Assembly: GCF_008122525.1 (NCBI RefSeq) | Contig: NZ_VSRV01000001.1 | Location: 2,418,001-2,482,000 of the forward strand | DNA: 64,000 bases | Reading direction: 5' to 3' | From: Marinomonas sp. IMCC 4694 | Lineage (GTDB): Bacteria; Pseudomonadota; Gammaproteobacteria; Pseudomonadales; Marinomonadaceae | Shown: positions 12,201 through 20,010 of the stretch, piece by piece | Layout of the letters: every line of letters begins with the position of its first letter | Numbering within the stretch: position 1 is the first letter of the stretch | Position numbers and translations under genes: made by a program | Notes under the pieces: model-generated | Database searches by the model: none | Seen by the model: the letters and a program-made list of their open reading frames with translations, nothing else | What the model was told of the DNA's origin: nothing

Positions 12201-15200
12201 TGTGACGTATCTTCAGAAATAGCATTGAAGCTCACCACAGGCACAGTGAAGTCGGTAGTGATAGCCAAGGTTGCCGACGGCGCTGGGTTTCCAGATGCAT
12301 CCGACACATTGGCTTCTATGGTGTAAGGCGTCGCGTCATTCAGGGCACTTAGGCGCGTACTTGGCACAGTCACCGACCAGGTTCCATCACTGGCGACCGA
12401 TCCGTAATAAGGTTGGTTATTAAAAGTAACCGTGACCTGCTGCCCTACTTCTGCGTCTCCTGTGGTGCCGGTAATCTCTAGTGCCTCACCACGTTCAGCA
12501 ATGTTCAGAACATTGTCGCCAAGATCGTTAATCTCTATGGTCGGCGGGGTAAAGTCTGTTCTTAACGTCTCAGATTTGTTTCCGGTGTTACCTGCTAAAT
12601 CACTGACTGACAAGGACACTGGATAGGTGGTGTTGTCGGTTAGATCATTCAAATCCGAAGCAACAACAGACACCGACCAAGCGTTATCGGCAATAATCGC
12701 CTCGTAGGTTTTGCTGTTCAGCGTGACAAGTACTTTTTGCCCATCGGCCACATCATCCGTAGTGCCCGTTATAGTTAAGCCAGCATCTCGTTCAACCGTG
12801 TTGAGCAATCCGTCTTGGGCAATTGTCGACACCGTAATCACTGGAACAGAAGTATCCACAGTGACGTTTCGTGTCGCTGTATCCGCTTCATTACCGGCTA
12901 CATCAGTGACGTTAGCGACCACAAAGTAATCGCCATCGTTCAATCCGCTGATCACAGAATCAGGAATCGATTTAGACCACACGCCGTTTTGTACTGTCGT
13001 GGTCGTTGTGTAATCACCCAGTGTCAGTGTCACTGTTTGACCATTTTCGGCATCACTCGTACCAGACACCAACAGCGCTGTTGAGGACTCAGCCGCATTG
13101 ATGTAGTCATTATTAGACAACAAATCAATGGTCAGATTTGGCTTAGTGTAATCGGTGATCAAGTTCGCCGTAGCTTCAACCGCCGCATTCCCCGCGATGT
13201 CTTTTACATTCGCCGTTACTGGGTAGGTTTGCCCATCCACAAGGTTGGCATCGGCTAAGGCAGACGCAGGAATCGTCCAGGTATTATTGGTCACCGTGGT
13301 TGAATAGGAAACGTAATTGAGTAAAACAGTCACAGACTGACCATTTTCCACGCCTACAGTTGAGCCAGAAATCACCAATGCTTGACCTGCTTCAATAGCA
13401 TTTAAATAGCCATCACCGGAAAGAGTATTGATGCTGACTTCAGGAATCGTTTTATCCACACTAAGGGTCTTGGACTGCGTGGTAATATTGCCGGCCACAT
13501 CCGATACCGATACCACAACACTGTGAGGTTTAGCATCGGCTAACGCACCAACATCAGTACTGTTGATCTCAGCCAACCAATTGCCATTGCTGATCTCCGC
13601 CGTGTAGGTTTTGCCATTTAATTCCACCGAGACATCACGCCCATCCGCCACGCCAGATACCGTGCCCGATATCGTCACCACACTCTGTGATTCTTGCAAG
13701 TTAACCACATTATCTTCGGCGATATCATTGATGATCAGCGTCGGCGGCGTGATGTCTTTATAAATATCGCGGCTTGCTTGATTAGAAACGTTACCTGCTT
13801 CATCTGTCGTTTGTGCATAAACAACGGTGGTGGCGTTATTTTGTAATAAAGCCACTTGCTCAAGAGTCAGACTTAACGACCAGTTTTGGTTTTCATCCAC
13901 GGTTGTTTCGTAGGTATTCGAACCCAATGTCACTTCTACTGTACGACCCGACTCGGCTCCAGAGGCTGTGCCAGAAACAATCACCGCCTGACCAGATTCG
14001 CTAAGGTTAATATAATCATCTGTTGCAACTATATTGATGGTCACCACGGGCGCCGATAAGTCGGTGGTGAAGCTCGCGTTTTTCGTGGCGCTGTTGCCCG
14101 CCACATCACTTACACTCGCCGTGACCGTGTAATCTTCTGCCGTTAACGCCGCTACGTCATCGGCTGGAACCACGATAGAAAACACATTACCGATAACGGT
14201 AGCGGTGTAGCTCTTATCATTTAAAGACAGAGACAATATCTGATTGTTCTCAACATCCGTGGTTGTCCCCGTGATCGTCAGACTCTTACCAGACTCAACG
14301 ATGTTCAACACACCGTCCGCCGCAATCTGATCAAAACTGATTGTCGGTGACAATAAGTCCACTAAAACAGTGCCTTCTGCTGTCGCTTCATTGCCCGCTA
14401 CATCGGTTGCCGTCACTTTATAGTCATAAGAATCACTGTCCAAAGCATCCACCGCAGGCACAGCAATGCTCCAAGTACCCTCTGAGCCAACCGTACTCGT
14501 ATGTGTTTTACCGTTAATGAGCAAAGCAATAGAAGCGCCCACTTCACCCGACCCTGAAAAAATCGGTGTCGCGATATTGGTAATACTGTCTGTGCTCAAA
14601 TTACCCTTATCAGAATCGGCGTCCAAACGCGCGGTAACGGTCGTCGCCGTGTCCAGAGTAAACACATAATCAGGCATCGCCGCCTCGTTTCCGGCGACAT
14701 CGGTAACAGAAACAGTGACGGTATTTTTTCCGTCCGCTAATTCGGGATAAGTCACGCTCCATGTCCCGGTATCTGACACCTGGACAGTGCGTACGACATT
14801 ATCAATCGATAAAGCGACTGTCGCTCCCGCTTCAGCCGTCCCGGTTAGTGTCGGCGTCTTGTCGTTGGTGATTTTGTCCGTATTGCTTGATCCCGTATCA
14901 CTTGATGACAAAAGCCCAATACTGAAGTCTTCAGTCGGTGCTTGAGTGTCTACTGTGATACTGCCCGACAAGACTTGCTCGTTACCCGCCACATCCACGG
15001 CGGTTAAGCTGTAAGCATGAGTGGCGTCGGTCAGTGCGTCGCCCACTTGTGCGGTCCAGTTACCGCTGGCGTCGACGGTGGCATTGTAACTTTGGCCGTT
15101 GATGCTCAGGATCACCACAGAACCCGCTTCCACGTTGCCTGCGAAGGTCGGTTGGGTGGTTTTGGTGAGATCGTCTGCGTTGCTGTCGCCCGTGTCCGAG

Positions 15201-17848
15201 GCCGCTTGTAAGCGACCGGTAAAGCTGGCGATTTGTGTGTCGATGGTGAACGAATCGGTCTCGGCAGCCGTGCTGTTGCCCGCCACATCGGTGGCCACCA
15301 CACGGTAATTGTAAGTACCTTGAGGCAAGTCAGCAGTCGGTGTGTAGCTCCAGGTGGTGCCGATCACTACCGCATCGAACGTGTTGTTGTTTATAGTAAT
15401 TTGTACCGTCGAGCCAGCTTCCACCGTGCCCGTTAAGGTCGGTGTGGTGTCATTCGTGATGCCATCGCTGTTGGTGCCCGTGGTGTTGCGTGGATCACGG
15501 CTGTCGCTGGCCGTGGCCAAGTCAGTCGTTAGGGTCGTAGGGGCCGTGGTGTCGACGGTAAAGGTGTCGCCATTGAGCGTGGTGGTGTTGCCCGCCACGT
15601 CGGTCGCTTTGACGGTGTAATTTTGCTCGCCTTCGCTCAGCGCTTCACCCGCTGGTACGGTGATGCTCCAGTTACCATCGCTGTCCGCTTGGGTTGTATA
15701 GACCTTATCTGTGCTGCCTGTGCTTGAGATCGTCACCACGATGTCTGCATTGGCGTCCGAGGTGCCTTTCAAGGTCGGTGTGGTGTCATTGGTCAAATCG
15801 TCACTGTTCGACACGCCGCTGTCGCTCTCCACCGCTAAAGCGCTGGTCACCTCTGGATTCGTCGTGTCCACCGTAATAGCGCGACTGAGTGTGCTGATGT
15901 TACCGGCTTTGTCTTCGGCTTCAATGGTGTAATTGAGCGTGCCATTGGCTGGCAGGGTTTCGCCAGTCTGTAAGGTGTAAGTCCAAGTGGTGCCGGTCAC
16001 GGTCGCTTGGTATTCGCCACCGTTGATCTTCAGGGTAACTTTGGCGCCCTCTTCAACCGTGCCTTCAAACGTCGGTAAGCGATTATTAGTGATGGTGTCG
16101 TCTGATTCACGACCTGTGTCGTTGTCCGCATCGGCTTTTAAACCACCGGTTAATGGCGTTGGATTGCTTGTATCCAGCGTCAATTTACCGGTCACTGGCG
16201 TGGCGGTGTTGCCCGCGTAATCCACGGCGCTGATGGTGTAGTCGTAATCCGTGCCGCTCTCTGTATCACCGCTCGTGTCGGTTAAAGCGTCGGACTCAGG
16301 AACCGTGATCGACCAGGTGGTTTGACCTGCAGCCACCGTGGTGCTGTAGGTTTTTTCATTGATCAACACAGACACGACCGTGCCCGCTTCCGCTGCACCG
16401 GTGAAGGTCGGCGTGGTCACGTTGGTGAGGTTGTCGCTGTCACTGAAGCCGTTGTCGCTGTCGGCGTCCAGACGACCACTTAACGTCGCCACCAAGTCCA
16501 AGGTAAAGGTATCGGTAATTTGTTTCGTGTTACCCGCCACATCCTGTGCGGTCAGGGCGTAAGGATAATTGCCCGCCGTGGTCAGAGCCGTGTCAGGCGT
16601 GATGCTCCATTTGCCATCGCCATCCACGGTGACGGTTGTGTTTTGGTTATCTAACGTTAGGGTCACTTTAGACCCCACTTCGCCCGTTCCGGTGAAGGTC
16701 GGCGTGGTGTCGTTGGTTAACGCGTCGTTGTCGAGTGTGCCGGTATCGCTGTCCGCGTCCAAGCCACCGGTGAAGTTGTCAGGATCGGTGAGATCGATTG
16801 TCGCCGTGCCGCTGTCGCTCGCTACGTTACCCGCCACGTCAGTCGCCGTGATGGTGTAGTCATGATTGCCTTCTGGCAAGACCTCGGTGACTTGTACCGA
16901 CCAATTACCGTCGGTACCGATGGTGGTTTCGTAGTCTTCGCTGTTGATCGTCAACACCAGCGTCGCGCCCGCTTCGCCTGTGCCGTTAAAGGTCGGCGTG
17001 GTGACGTGGGTGATTTCGTCGGTGTTCAAAAAGCCTTTGTCGCTGTCCGCGCTCATGGCACCAGCGACAGTGGTGGTCGTGTCGACGGTGAAGGCGAAAT
17101 CTGTCATGTTGGCGATGTTACCCGCCACATCAGTCACATAAACCGCCACGGCTTTTACGCCATCGGCTAGTTCTGGGTAAGTCACGCTCCAAGTGCCGGC
17201 GTCAGACACATCAACAGCACGAACTGTATTATCTACTTTTAAAGTAACCGTTGAGCCAGCTTCCGCTGTGCCCTCAAATGTAGGGGTTTTATCGTATGTA
17301 ATCTTATCGGTTAAACTCGATCCCGTGTCACTACCAGATGCCAAACGAATGGTAAAATCCTGCGTCGGCGCAACATTGTCTATTTCGATGCTGCCGGTTG
17401 CCGTCGCTGTGTTGCCCGCTAGATCCGTCGAGCTAACGGTGTAGGGTTTTGTGCCATTGCTCAGCGCATCCGTGACAGTCGCCGTCCAGTTGCCAGACTC
17501 ATCTACAATCGCGGCATAAGTATTACCACCAATAGCTAAACTGACCGTCGCACCAATCTCTGCGGTGCCGTTAAAAATTGGCTTGGTTGCATTGGTAATG
17601 TCGTCGTCGTTTTCACGGCCACTGTCACTAGCGCTGCTTAATCCACCTGTCACACTAGTTTCTGTGTCAACCGTAAAAGACCCTATAACAGGGACCGTAC
17701 TATTGCCCGCCGCATCCGTAGCGATCGCTGAAAATGTTTGCTCACCTTGAGACAGTGACGACGTTAACGCCACCGACCAAACGCCACTAGAGTCGACGTC
17801 CGTGACATATTGACCACCAGCAATGGTTACTCGAACATGGCTGCCCAC
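3278..17848 (-). CDS. Giant Ig-like repeat adhesin, C-terminal part (separated by a frameshift)
   Basis: This is the downstream 4,856 codons of the adhesin; the same frame is in fact open up to the frameshift at about 17,973. About 47 Ig-like domains follow in order: 11 of the classic type with SDSG...TN, a TxFxGT strand, GxWS, AxDxAGN and a closing VDT; 7 of an IN-IA-DN...E type (about 12,240-14,350); 4 transitional; 6 with a WxYSxDGGxxW core (about 9,340-11,040); about 15 more divergent; 3 of a TVxFSExVxxFxLxDL type (about 3,830-4,740); and one last classic domain. The end is a short non-repeat cap finishing in DIYAI, the expected place of a type I secretion signal. No RTX nonapeptides and no cysteine were noticed. 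The conserved aspartates are known to bind calcium in related SiiE-type domains. Without the N-terminal part this ORF has no good start signal. Confidence 0.9.
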   Translation of the reverse strand: MGSHVRVTIAGGQYVTDVDSSGVWSVALTSSLSQGEQTFSAIATDAAGNSTVPVIGSFTVDTETSVTGGLSSASDSGRENDDDITNATKPIFNGTAEIGATVSLAIGGNTYAAIVDESGNWTATVTDALSNGTKPYTVSSTDLAGNTATATGSIEIDNVAPTQDFTIRLASGSDTGSSLTDKITYDKTPTFEGTAEAGSTVTLKVDNTVRAVDVSDAGTWSVTYPELADGVKAVAVYVTDVAGNIANMTDFAFTVDTTTTVAGAMSADSDKGFLNTDEITHVTTPTFNGTGEAGATLVLTINSEDYETTIGTDGNWSVQVTEVLPEGNHDYTITATDVAGNVASDSGTATIDLTDPDNFTGGLDADSDTGTLDNDALTNDTTPTFTGTGEVGSKVTLTLDNQNTTVTVDGDGKWSITPDTALTTAGNYPYALTAQDVAGNTKQITDTFTLDLVATLSGRLDADSDNGFSDSDNLTNVTTPTFTGAAEAGTVVSVLINEKTYSTTVAAGQTTWSITVPESDALTDTSGDTESGTDYDYTISAVDYAGNTATPVTGKLTLDTSNPTPLTGGLKADADNDTGRESDDTITNNRLPTFEGTVEEGAKVTLKINGGEYQATVTGTTWTYTLQTGETLPANGTLNYTIEAEDKAGNISTLSRAITVDTTNPEVTSALAVESDSGVSNSDDLTNDTTPTLKGTSDANADIVVTISSTGSTDKVYTTQADSDGNWSITVPAGEALSEGEQNYTVKATDVAGNTTTLNGDTFTVDTTAPTTLTTDLATASDSRDPRNTTGTNSDGITNDTTPTLTGTVEAGSTVQITINNNTFDAVVIGTTWSYTPTADLPQGTYNYRVVATDVAGNSTAAETDSFTIDTQIASFTGRLQAASDTGDSNADDLTKTTQPTFAGNVEAGSVVILSINGQSYNATVDASGNWTAQVGDALTDATHAYSLTAVDVAGNEQVLSGSITVDTQAPTEDFSIGLLSSSDTGSSNTDKITNDKTPTLTGTAEAGATVALSIDNVVRTVQVSDTGTWSVTYPELADGKNTVTVSVTDVAGNEAAMPDYVFTLDTATTVTARLDADSDKGNLSTDSITNIATPIFSGSGEVGASIALLINGKTHTSTVGSEGTWSIAVPAVDALDSDSYDYKVTATDVAGNEATAEGTVLVDLLSPTISFDQIAADGVLNIVESGKSLTITGTTTDVENNQILSLSLNDKSYTATVIGNVFSIVVPADDVAALTAEDYTVTASVSDVAGNSATKNASFTTDLSAPVVTINIVATDDYINLSESGQAVIVSGTASGAESGRTVEVTLGSNTYETTVDENQNWSLSLTLEQVALLQNNATTVVYAQTTDEAGNVSNQASRDIYKDITPPTLIINDIAEDNVVNLQESQSVVTISGTVSGVADGRDVSVELNGKTYTAEISNGNWLAEINSTDVGALADAKPHSVVVSVSDVAGNITTQSKTLSVDKTIPEVSINTLSGDGYLNAIEAGQALVISGSTVGVENGQSVTVLLNYVSYSTTVTNNTWTIPASALADANLVDGQTYPVTANVKDIAGNAAVEATANLITDYTKPNLTIDLLSNNDYINAAESSTALLVSGTSDAENGQTVTLTLGDYTTTTTVQNGVWSKSIPDSVISGLNDGDYFVVANVTDVAGNEADTATRNVTVDTSVPVITVSTIAQDGLLNTVERDAGLTITGTTDDVADGQKVLVTLNSKTYEAIIADNAWSVSVVASDLNDLTDNTTYPVSLSVSDLAGNTGNKSETLRTDFTPPTIEINDLGDNVLNIAERGEALEITGTTGDAEVGQQVTVTFNNQPYYGSVASDGTWSVTVPSTRLSALNDATPYTIEANVSDASGNPAPSATLAITTDFTVPVVSFNAISEDTSHDYDETTETDFYTSDQSLTLLGTTEAGATVRVYDSENQLLGLATVQANGAWSYAHTNTLAEGSHVFNVIATDAAGNSRDVAQRTITIDTSAPTVSIVGISPDSGAITDDGITNSQTLKFNGTAEANAWVVVSVNDSVIGQVKADTGGVWTFDYTGTTLAEGEYTLKATSVDQAGNTSSAAEFAFEVDTTNPIGSFVSMSTDSNITNDWISSDTTPTFNGTAEQGSKVQLYVDGTLVKTIAAMPESASWSISFDEYKALIGGVDALSEGSHSLTMTLTDVAGNTASYSKGFTIDSEAPDVAIASISDDTNVAGDFYTSDGTLTFTGTAEAGASVRLNVDGELIATVTANSQGVWSYEYTTDLGSDTYTLTATASDVAGNSQTATQNFIVDKVNPNALSASLASDSGISAEDFITQNGELTISGLETNATWQYSTDGGTNWLAGSGDSFTLASNTTYVQGTVRVRQFDLAGNESAAWSNASAIVIDNEVATPSLRLSEDTGAQNSDWVTQNRQLNVDDLETGSSWEYSLDNGSTWTTGTGTTFTLADNKIYSNEQVQVRQTDVAGNVSLSVKAPAITIDNTKPAVVTVTLDADTGQSATDWTSNNGKLNVSGVEANGSWFYRTSADGVWTEVTASSSFTLTEGVYEAGSVQVKQRDLAGNDSDVWTNEQSIIIDQTPYAAPTVVLENDEGTLDDDWVTNDGTFVVGNIETNATWEYSTNNGASWTQGVGTSFDVAEGNYSIGVIQVRQSDVSGNVSTKWTSTKALEVDTTIPAAPTVGLVKDTGSSSTDWYTNDGEVRVSNLEVGATWKYSLDGGTTWNAGDSDTNIFSLTDNTTYDAGDIQVRQYDLAGNEGTVKSLGQVVVDVTAPVTPAVVLASDTGSDATDWITGNGQLNVTLEEGAIWYYSLDRGVNYTPGTGTSFTLEEGSYASGEVRVYQVDKAGNESTRWESPIIQVITTPPTVDSVALVSGEDTGLSTTDFITNKQSLTFEGTTSGNVEFVTINFNGSGDVNVAVSEGEWRYGPTENLVADEYTFEVFATDIAGNTSGTVTQAVVIDTTEPAAPTDIVLTTDSGTEGDNKTNDTTPSFQGNAEPFSEVTMTFDLGNGVTQSATAIANASGVWSLTVSEAFSDGSFSYTASTKDLAGNVSSTVASGSLTVDTTPPVVSNVELYNSNSLKLDEWLTNDATGNFKLTGTAEPNAIIYFYKNGSVLGNATTDTVGDFEYVFNINTFVEGTFAIKVQAKDDADNLSTAFTKQLVVDRSIELTGGLEKESDSGVSDVDGNTSNPTPTFSGTTDPEATVTIQIGNVSQEVIADIAGVWSYTPFNDISDGNYGWSISAVDTAGNSTSALGTNLSGLLVIDTEAPMLSNVAVQADFVDGTDDTTNDRVLNIVGESEPDAYITLKIDSQDFFGRADGNGDFTITTSTLSYADHTFRVIAADAAGNETEVVDTVVIQPNFIPLEFNLADDSNSGSSFDFLTNENNPTIIGRGTPGSTVTLTITNSLNADIQVYTTTPSSAGNWQIAVDIDLPDDAYTFSARSVKVGVDSDDDAHTVIIDTQNTLTFGLSASTDSSGGEAITNASSVEITGTSDPSANVSVVIFDGRNEQVSALSATTKSDGTYLLAVPGLSEGDYTYVVTSIDKADNRVGGDASYTGAFTINRVPPTITGGLHPDDDSGMSDSDGITSDNTPRFAGTIEGEFTQLYVELNGQKIYVYREDANGVAATNLVDENGNWELPITTPLADGYHNYIIVATDAANNEAKIQDSIRVKTNIEFTTYLENDSGESDTDFISNETHLVLKGITEPGNTIEAILYNTSNEVLNTLNLTSNNSGYYTADFGENFDPATYKVVFNVSDAAGNNHSLTIEEVVVDTAVADLTMSFDSTSDTGTVEVWGAGVIIDGITNVSNPVFSGEGEPKSIITITLKDANDNVVKETTAYVGLSGNWNYSPGVLDDGAYTISAVASDVAGNLSLIPAELSFTVKTTDPNLTWQMDYDTNNDGIINEAEYAASDNPGEVRFSGTGDAGDKITLTISGQEYRTDVANDGTWLIDTPKLSDLLYNFQLQAEDVAGNVTTVNNSVILDSGISASIWMKESDDTLYKLDEITSNTNPGFGILTEKDNEITVVVRSGSANGTVFYQEAFTATANSFNWQLPNGQTYPDGDYYVQVSATDIASNEAISGNLKFVIDTQVDVQSAVQINYSNENSYRGALDDDGDDIYYTNISQFSIRSHVENEIYNMRITPVDSSLSGNWTRYTSDKLSDVFTIRLPEALSDGQHQLTISWVDRAGNEDSQVITVDINNGIDTFNWSVSDFTRDGDFFYGSSDSATFSGQTDAGATVRVTLNGVNYSTTADANGDWSVTATGLTDGVFQASVSASDQWGNSRYSVNQVFVVDTFAPTFNYNGGAEDQDSTEDILWNSEARVLSGRAEPNTFLTISIDGDTAQDITLDASGYWSFNLSSLGDGSHDITLLNEDLSGNPSSKNFTVVVDTSTPTATIELVSDALKGGDTTLVTVIFSEAVSSFALEDITANNGVLSNLIKVSDTEYTATLAINMGVDQGTNSISLATTYEDWVGNQGTLAASANYTIDSTAPTAAITVSDTVLSMGESTQVNILFSENVSDFELEDLIADNGVLSHLVRLSETEYTVTLTPSINTEAGGNSVRLSANYVDAVGNIGTVSTSGSYLVDTQAPTITSITLSDTELKIGDTATVTLQFSEAVNDLELSDLIIGHGVLSALAQDSQDSSVWTAILTPSADVEDTANVITLANGFTDINANVGVGGSSNNYSVDTSAPTVSENGLTEDTDSGLSPSDSITNSNQPTFEGTGSVGDSVTVTVFGSSAIATTTVDANGEWTATLDSALNDGVYQYTVTAEDVAGNKTTLASNDLTIDTQAPVSSGSAEPLVGDTSISGNVSGEDGAIIAVTLNGAAYGGDGGMTSVQSGMWSISGAALSHGDTVIATISDIAGNEDTTADIYAI
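6191..6226 (-). other. EF-hand-like calcium loop inside one adhesin domain
   Basis: One divergent Ig-like domain carries DTNNDGIINEAE. It has Asp, Asn and Asp at loop positions 1, 3 and 5, Gly at 6, Ile at 8 and Glu at 12, which is the canonical EF-hand or dockerin loop. I saw no other copy in the adhesin. The loop sits just after the first strand of the domain, replacing the usual aspartate-rich SDSG segment. Confidence 0.7.
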
Positions 17849-20010
17849 TTCGCCCGTGCCGGAAAGGGTGGGTTGAGTTACATTAGTAAGCTTGTCAGTG
17901 TCTGAATTACCCGAGTCCGACGTCTGAGACAGACTGGCTGTAAAGGGCTGTGGCGCTTGTATATCGACTTTTATATCGCCTGATATCGCCTGATATCGTA
18001 CTTATATTACCAGCCAAATCTGAGGCCGTGACCACATAATGATAATCATCCTGTGCAAGCGCATTGGTAACCTGTGCCGTCCAATTACCGTTATCTTGCA
18101 TAGATGCCAAATATGAAACGCCATTAATGGTGAGTTCAACCAATGCACCAGGCTGAGTGGTGCCATTAAAACTGGGGGTGGTGATGTTCGTAAGACCGTC
18201 GTTATTCGCATCACCAGAATCAGAAGCGGTAGATAAGGTGGCCGTAAGAGCGGGAGCTAGGGTATCAATCGTCAACGTGTCTTCAATGGTTGATTCATTG
18301 CCCGCTTTGTCTGTCGCGATTAATCGATAAACGTGGGTTCCATCCGACAGTTTGTTGGCAAAGGGAACACTGACAGACCAGTTACCTGACTCCGTTACGG
18401 TGGCATTAAAGGTAGCGCCGTCGATCTCAATTTTTACTGAAGACCCAGTTTCAGCAATGCCTGTGAACGTCGGCGTGCTGTCGCTGGTAACCCCATCTGG
18501 TGCCCCTGTATCCGAGTTCGCGGCAAGCGCTCCCTGAAAAGGCGTAGGGTTACCAAGATCTAGCGTGAAGTTTTTATGAATTTGCGTTGCTTGGTTACCG
18601 GCCGCATCCGTTGCATCGATGGTGTAAGGGTATGTTGTACCGTTAATGTCATCGGTTAATGGCTGCTCAACCGTTAGGCTCCATCGTCCATTTGACGTGG
18701 CGGTAGTGACATACTCCTGACCTGAAACCGTCACCATCACTGTTGCGTTCGCATCGGCAGAGCCGCTGAATGTTGGCGTGGTATCACGAGTTAAACCATC
18801 ACTAAATGAGAGGCCTGTATCACTGGTGTAATCTAAGCCTCCCGTTAAATTAATAGTGGTGTCTAGGGTAAAGCTGCCGGATAGGCTCTTGCTGTTACCA
18901 GCGACGTCCGTGGCGAGTAAAGCATAAGGATAGTTTCCTGACGTGGTCAGCGCTGAATCTATTGTTATTGACCAATTACCCTCTTCGTCAACGCTCACTG
19001 TTTTTGATTGATTATCAAGCGTTAGGCGAACACGAGATCCTACTTCCCCCGTACCACTAAAGGTGGGTTGAGTAACGTTGGTTAACTTGTCGCTATTGCT
19101 GATACCTGAATCGCTGGCAGAATCCAAGCCACCAGTAAAGGGAGTTGGCGCTGTGGTATCAACCGTCACTTGTCCATTCGCTTCGACGCTGTTACCCGCC
19201 TTGTCGGTTACCGTTGCGCGATAGCTATGGTCACCTTCGGGCAGGTTATCGGAAACCGTAATGCGCCAATTACCTTGATTGTCTACCGTCGTCGTATAAG
19301 TTTCATCGTTGATCGTTAGGGCAATAGTGGCGTTAACTTCCGCGGTGCCAATAAAAGTAGGCTGGGTTTGCGATGTTATGCCATCATTATTTTCAAAGCC
19401 TAAATCTGACCCAGACGATAAACCCACAGTCAGTTGCGTGGTGGTATCAACCGTAATATCGAGCGAGGTGGTGGACTCGTTCCCTGCGTCATCAATGGCT
19501 TTTGCTGCTATTGTTACTAGGCCATCATCTAATGAGTCTAAGATGACTGACCAGGTTCCACTGTCGTTGACCGTGGTATTTTTCACTTGGTTACCGGCGG
19601 TTACCTCGATACGGGCCCCTGGCTCACCGGTTCCGACAATCGTAGGGGTATTGTCGTTGGTTAAACTGTCCCCTTTTTCTGCGCTGTCGCTGGCCTGTGC
19701 GAGCGTTAAGGTGAAAGGCGTTGGCGACGTGGTATCAACCACTACCGTATTGGTCGTCACGGCGGCATTACCCGCCAGATCGGTCGCTGTCATAGTATAA
19801 CTATGCCCACCCTCGGATAACGGTTGAGCGGCGGGAATCTCAACTTGCCAATTGCCTTGAGTGTCAACCATGGCCTCATAAGAATAACCATTAATCACCA
19901 ACACCACACTGGCACCAACTTCTGTGGTTCCAACAAACGTTGGCGTGTCTATTTGGGTTAAGTTATCGCTATTGCTGATCCCCGTATCCGAGCTGGCCAA
20001 CAAACCACCA
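14350..20010 (-). repeat. Higher-order repeat: an 8-domain (about 2.4 kb) unit inside the adhesin
   Basis: Within the classic Ig-like domains the same order of eight distinguishable domain subtypes recurs. Domains starting near 20,005, 17,665 and 15,225 match each other (GG..SASDSG type with a GSFTVDT/GSITVDT end). The next two positions match as well: the domain with a VSDxGTWSVTYPELADG core, then the one with SDKG or SDLGF. In the first two units the fourth domain has the GNYPYAL core and the fifth has a lengthened GTTYPYTI or GTDYDYTI loop. Spacings are about 2,340 and 2,440 bases; the third unit stops after three domains. This points to growth by multi-domain duplication. Confidence 0.75.
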
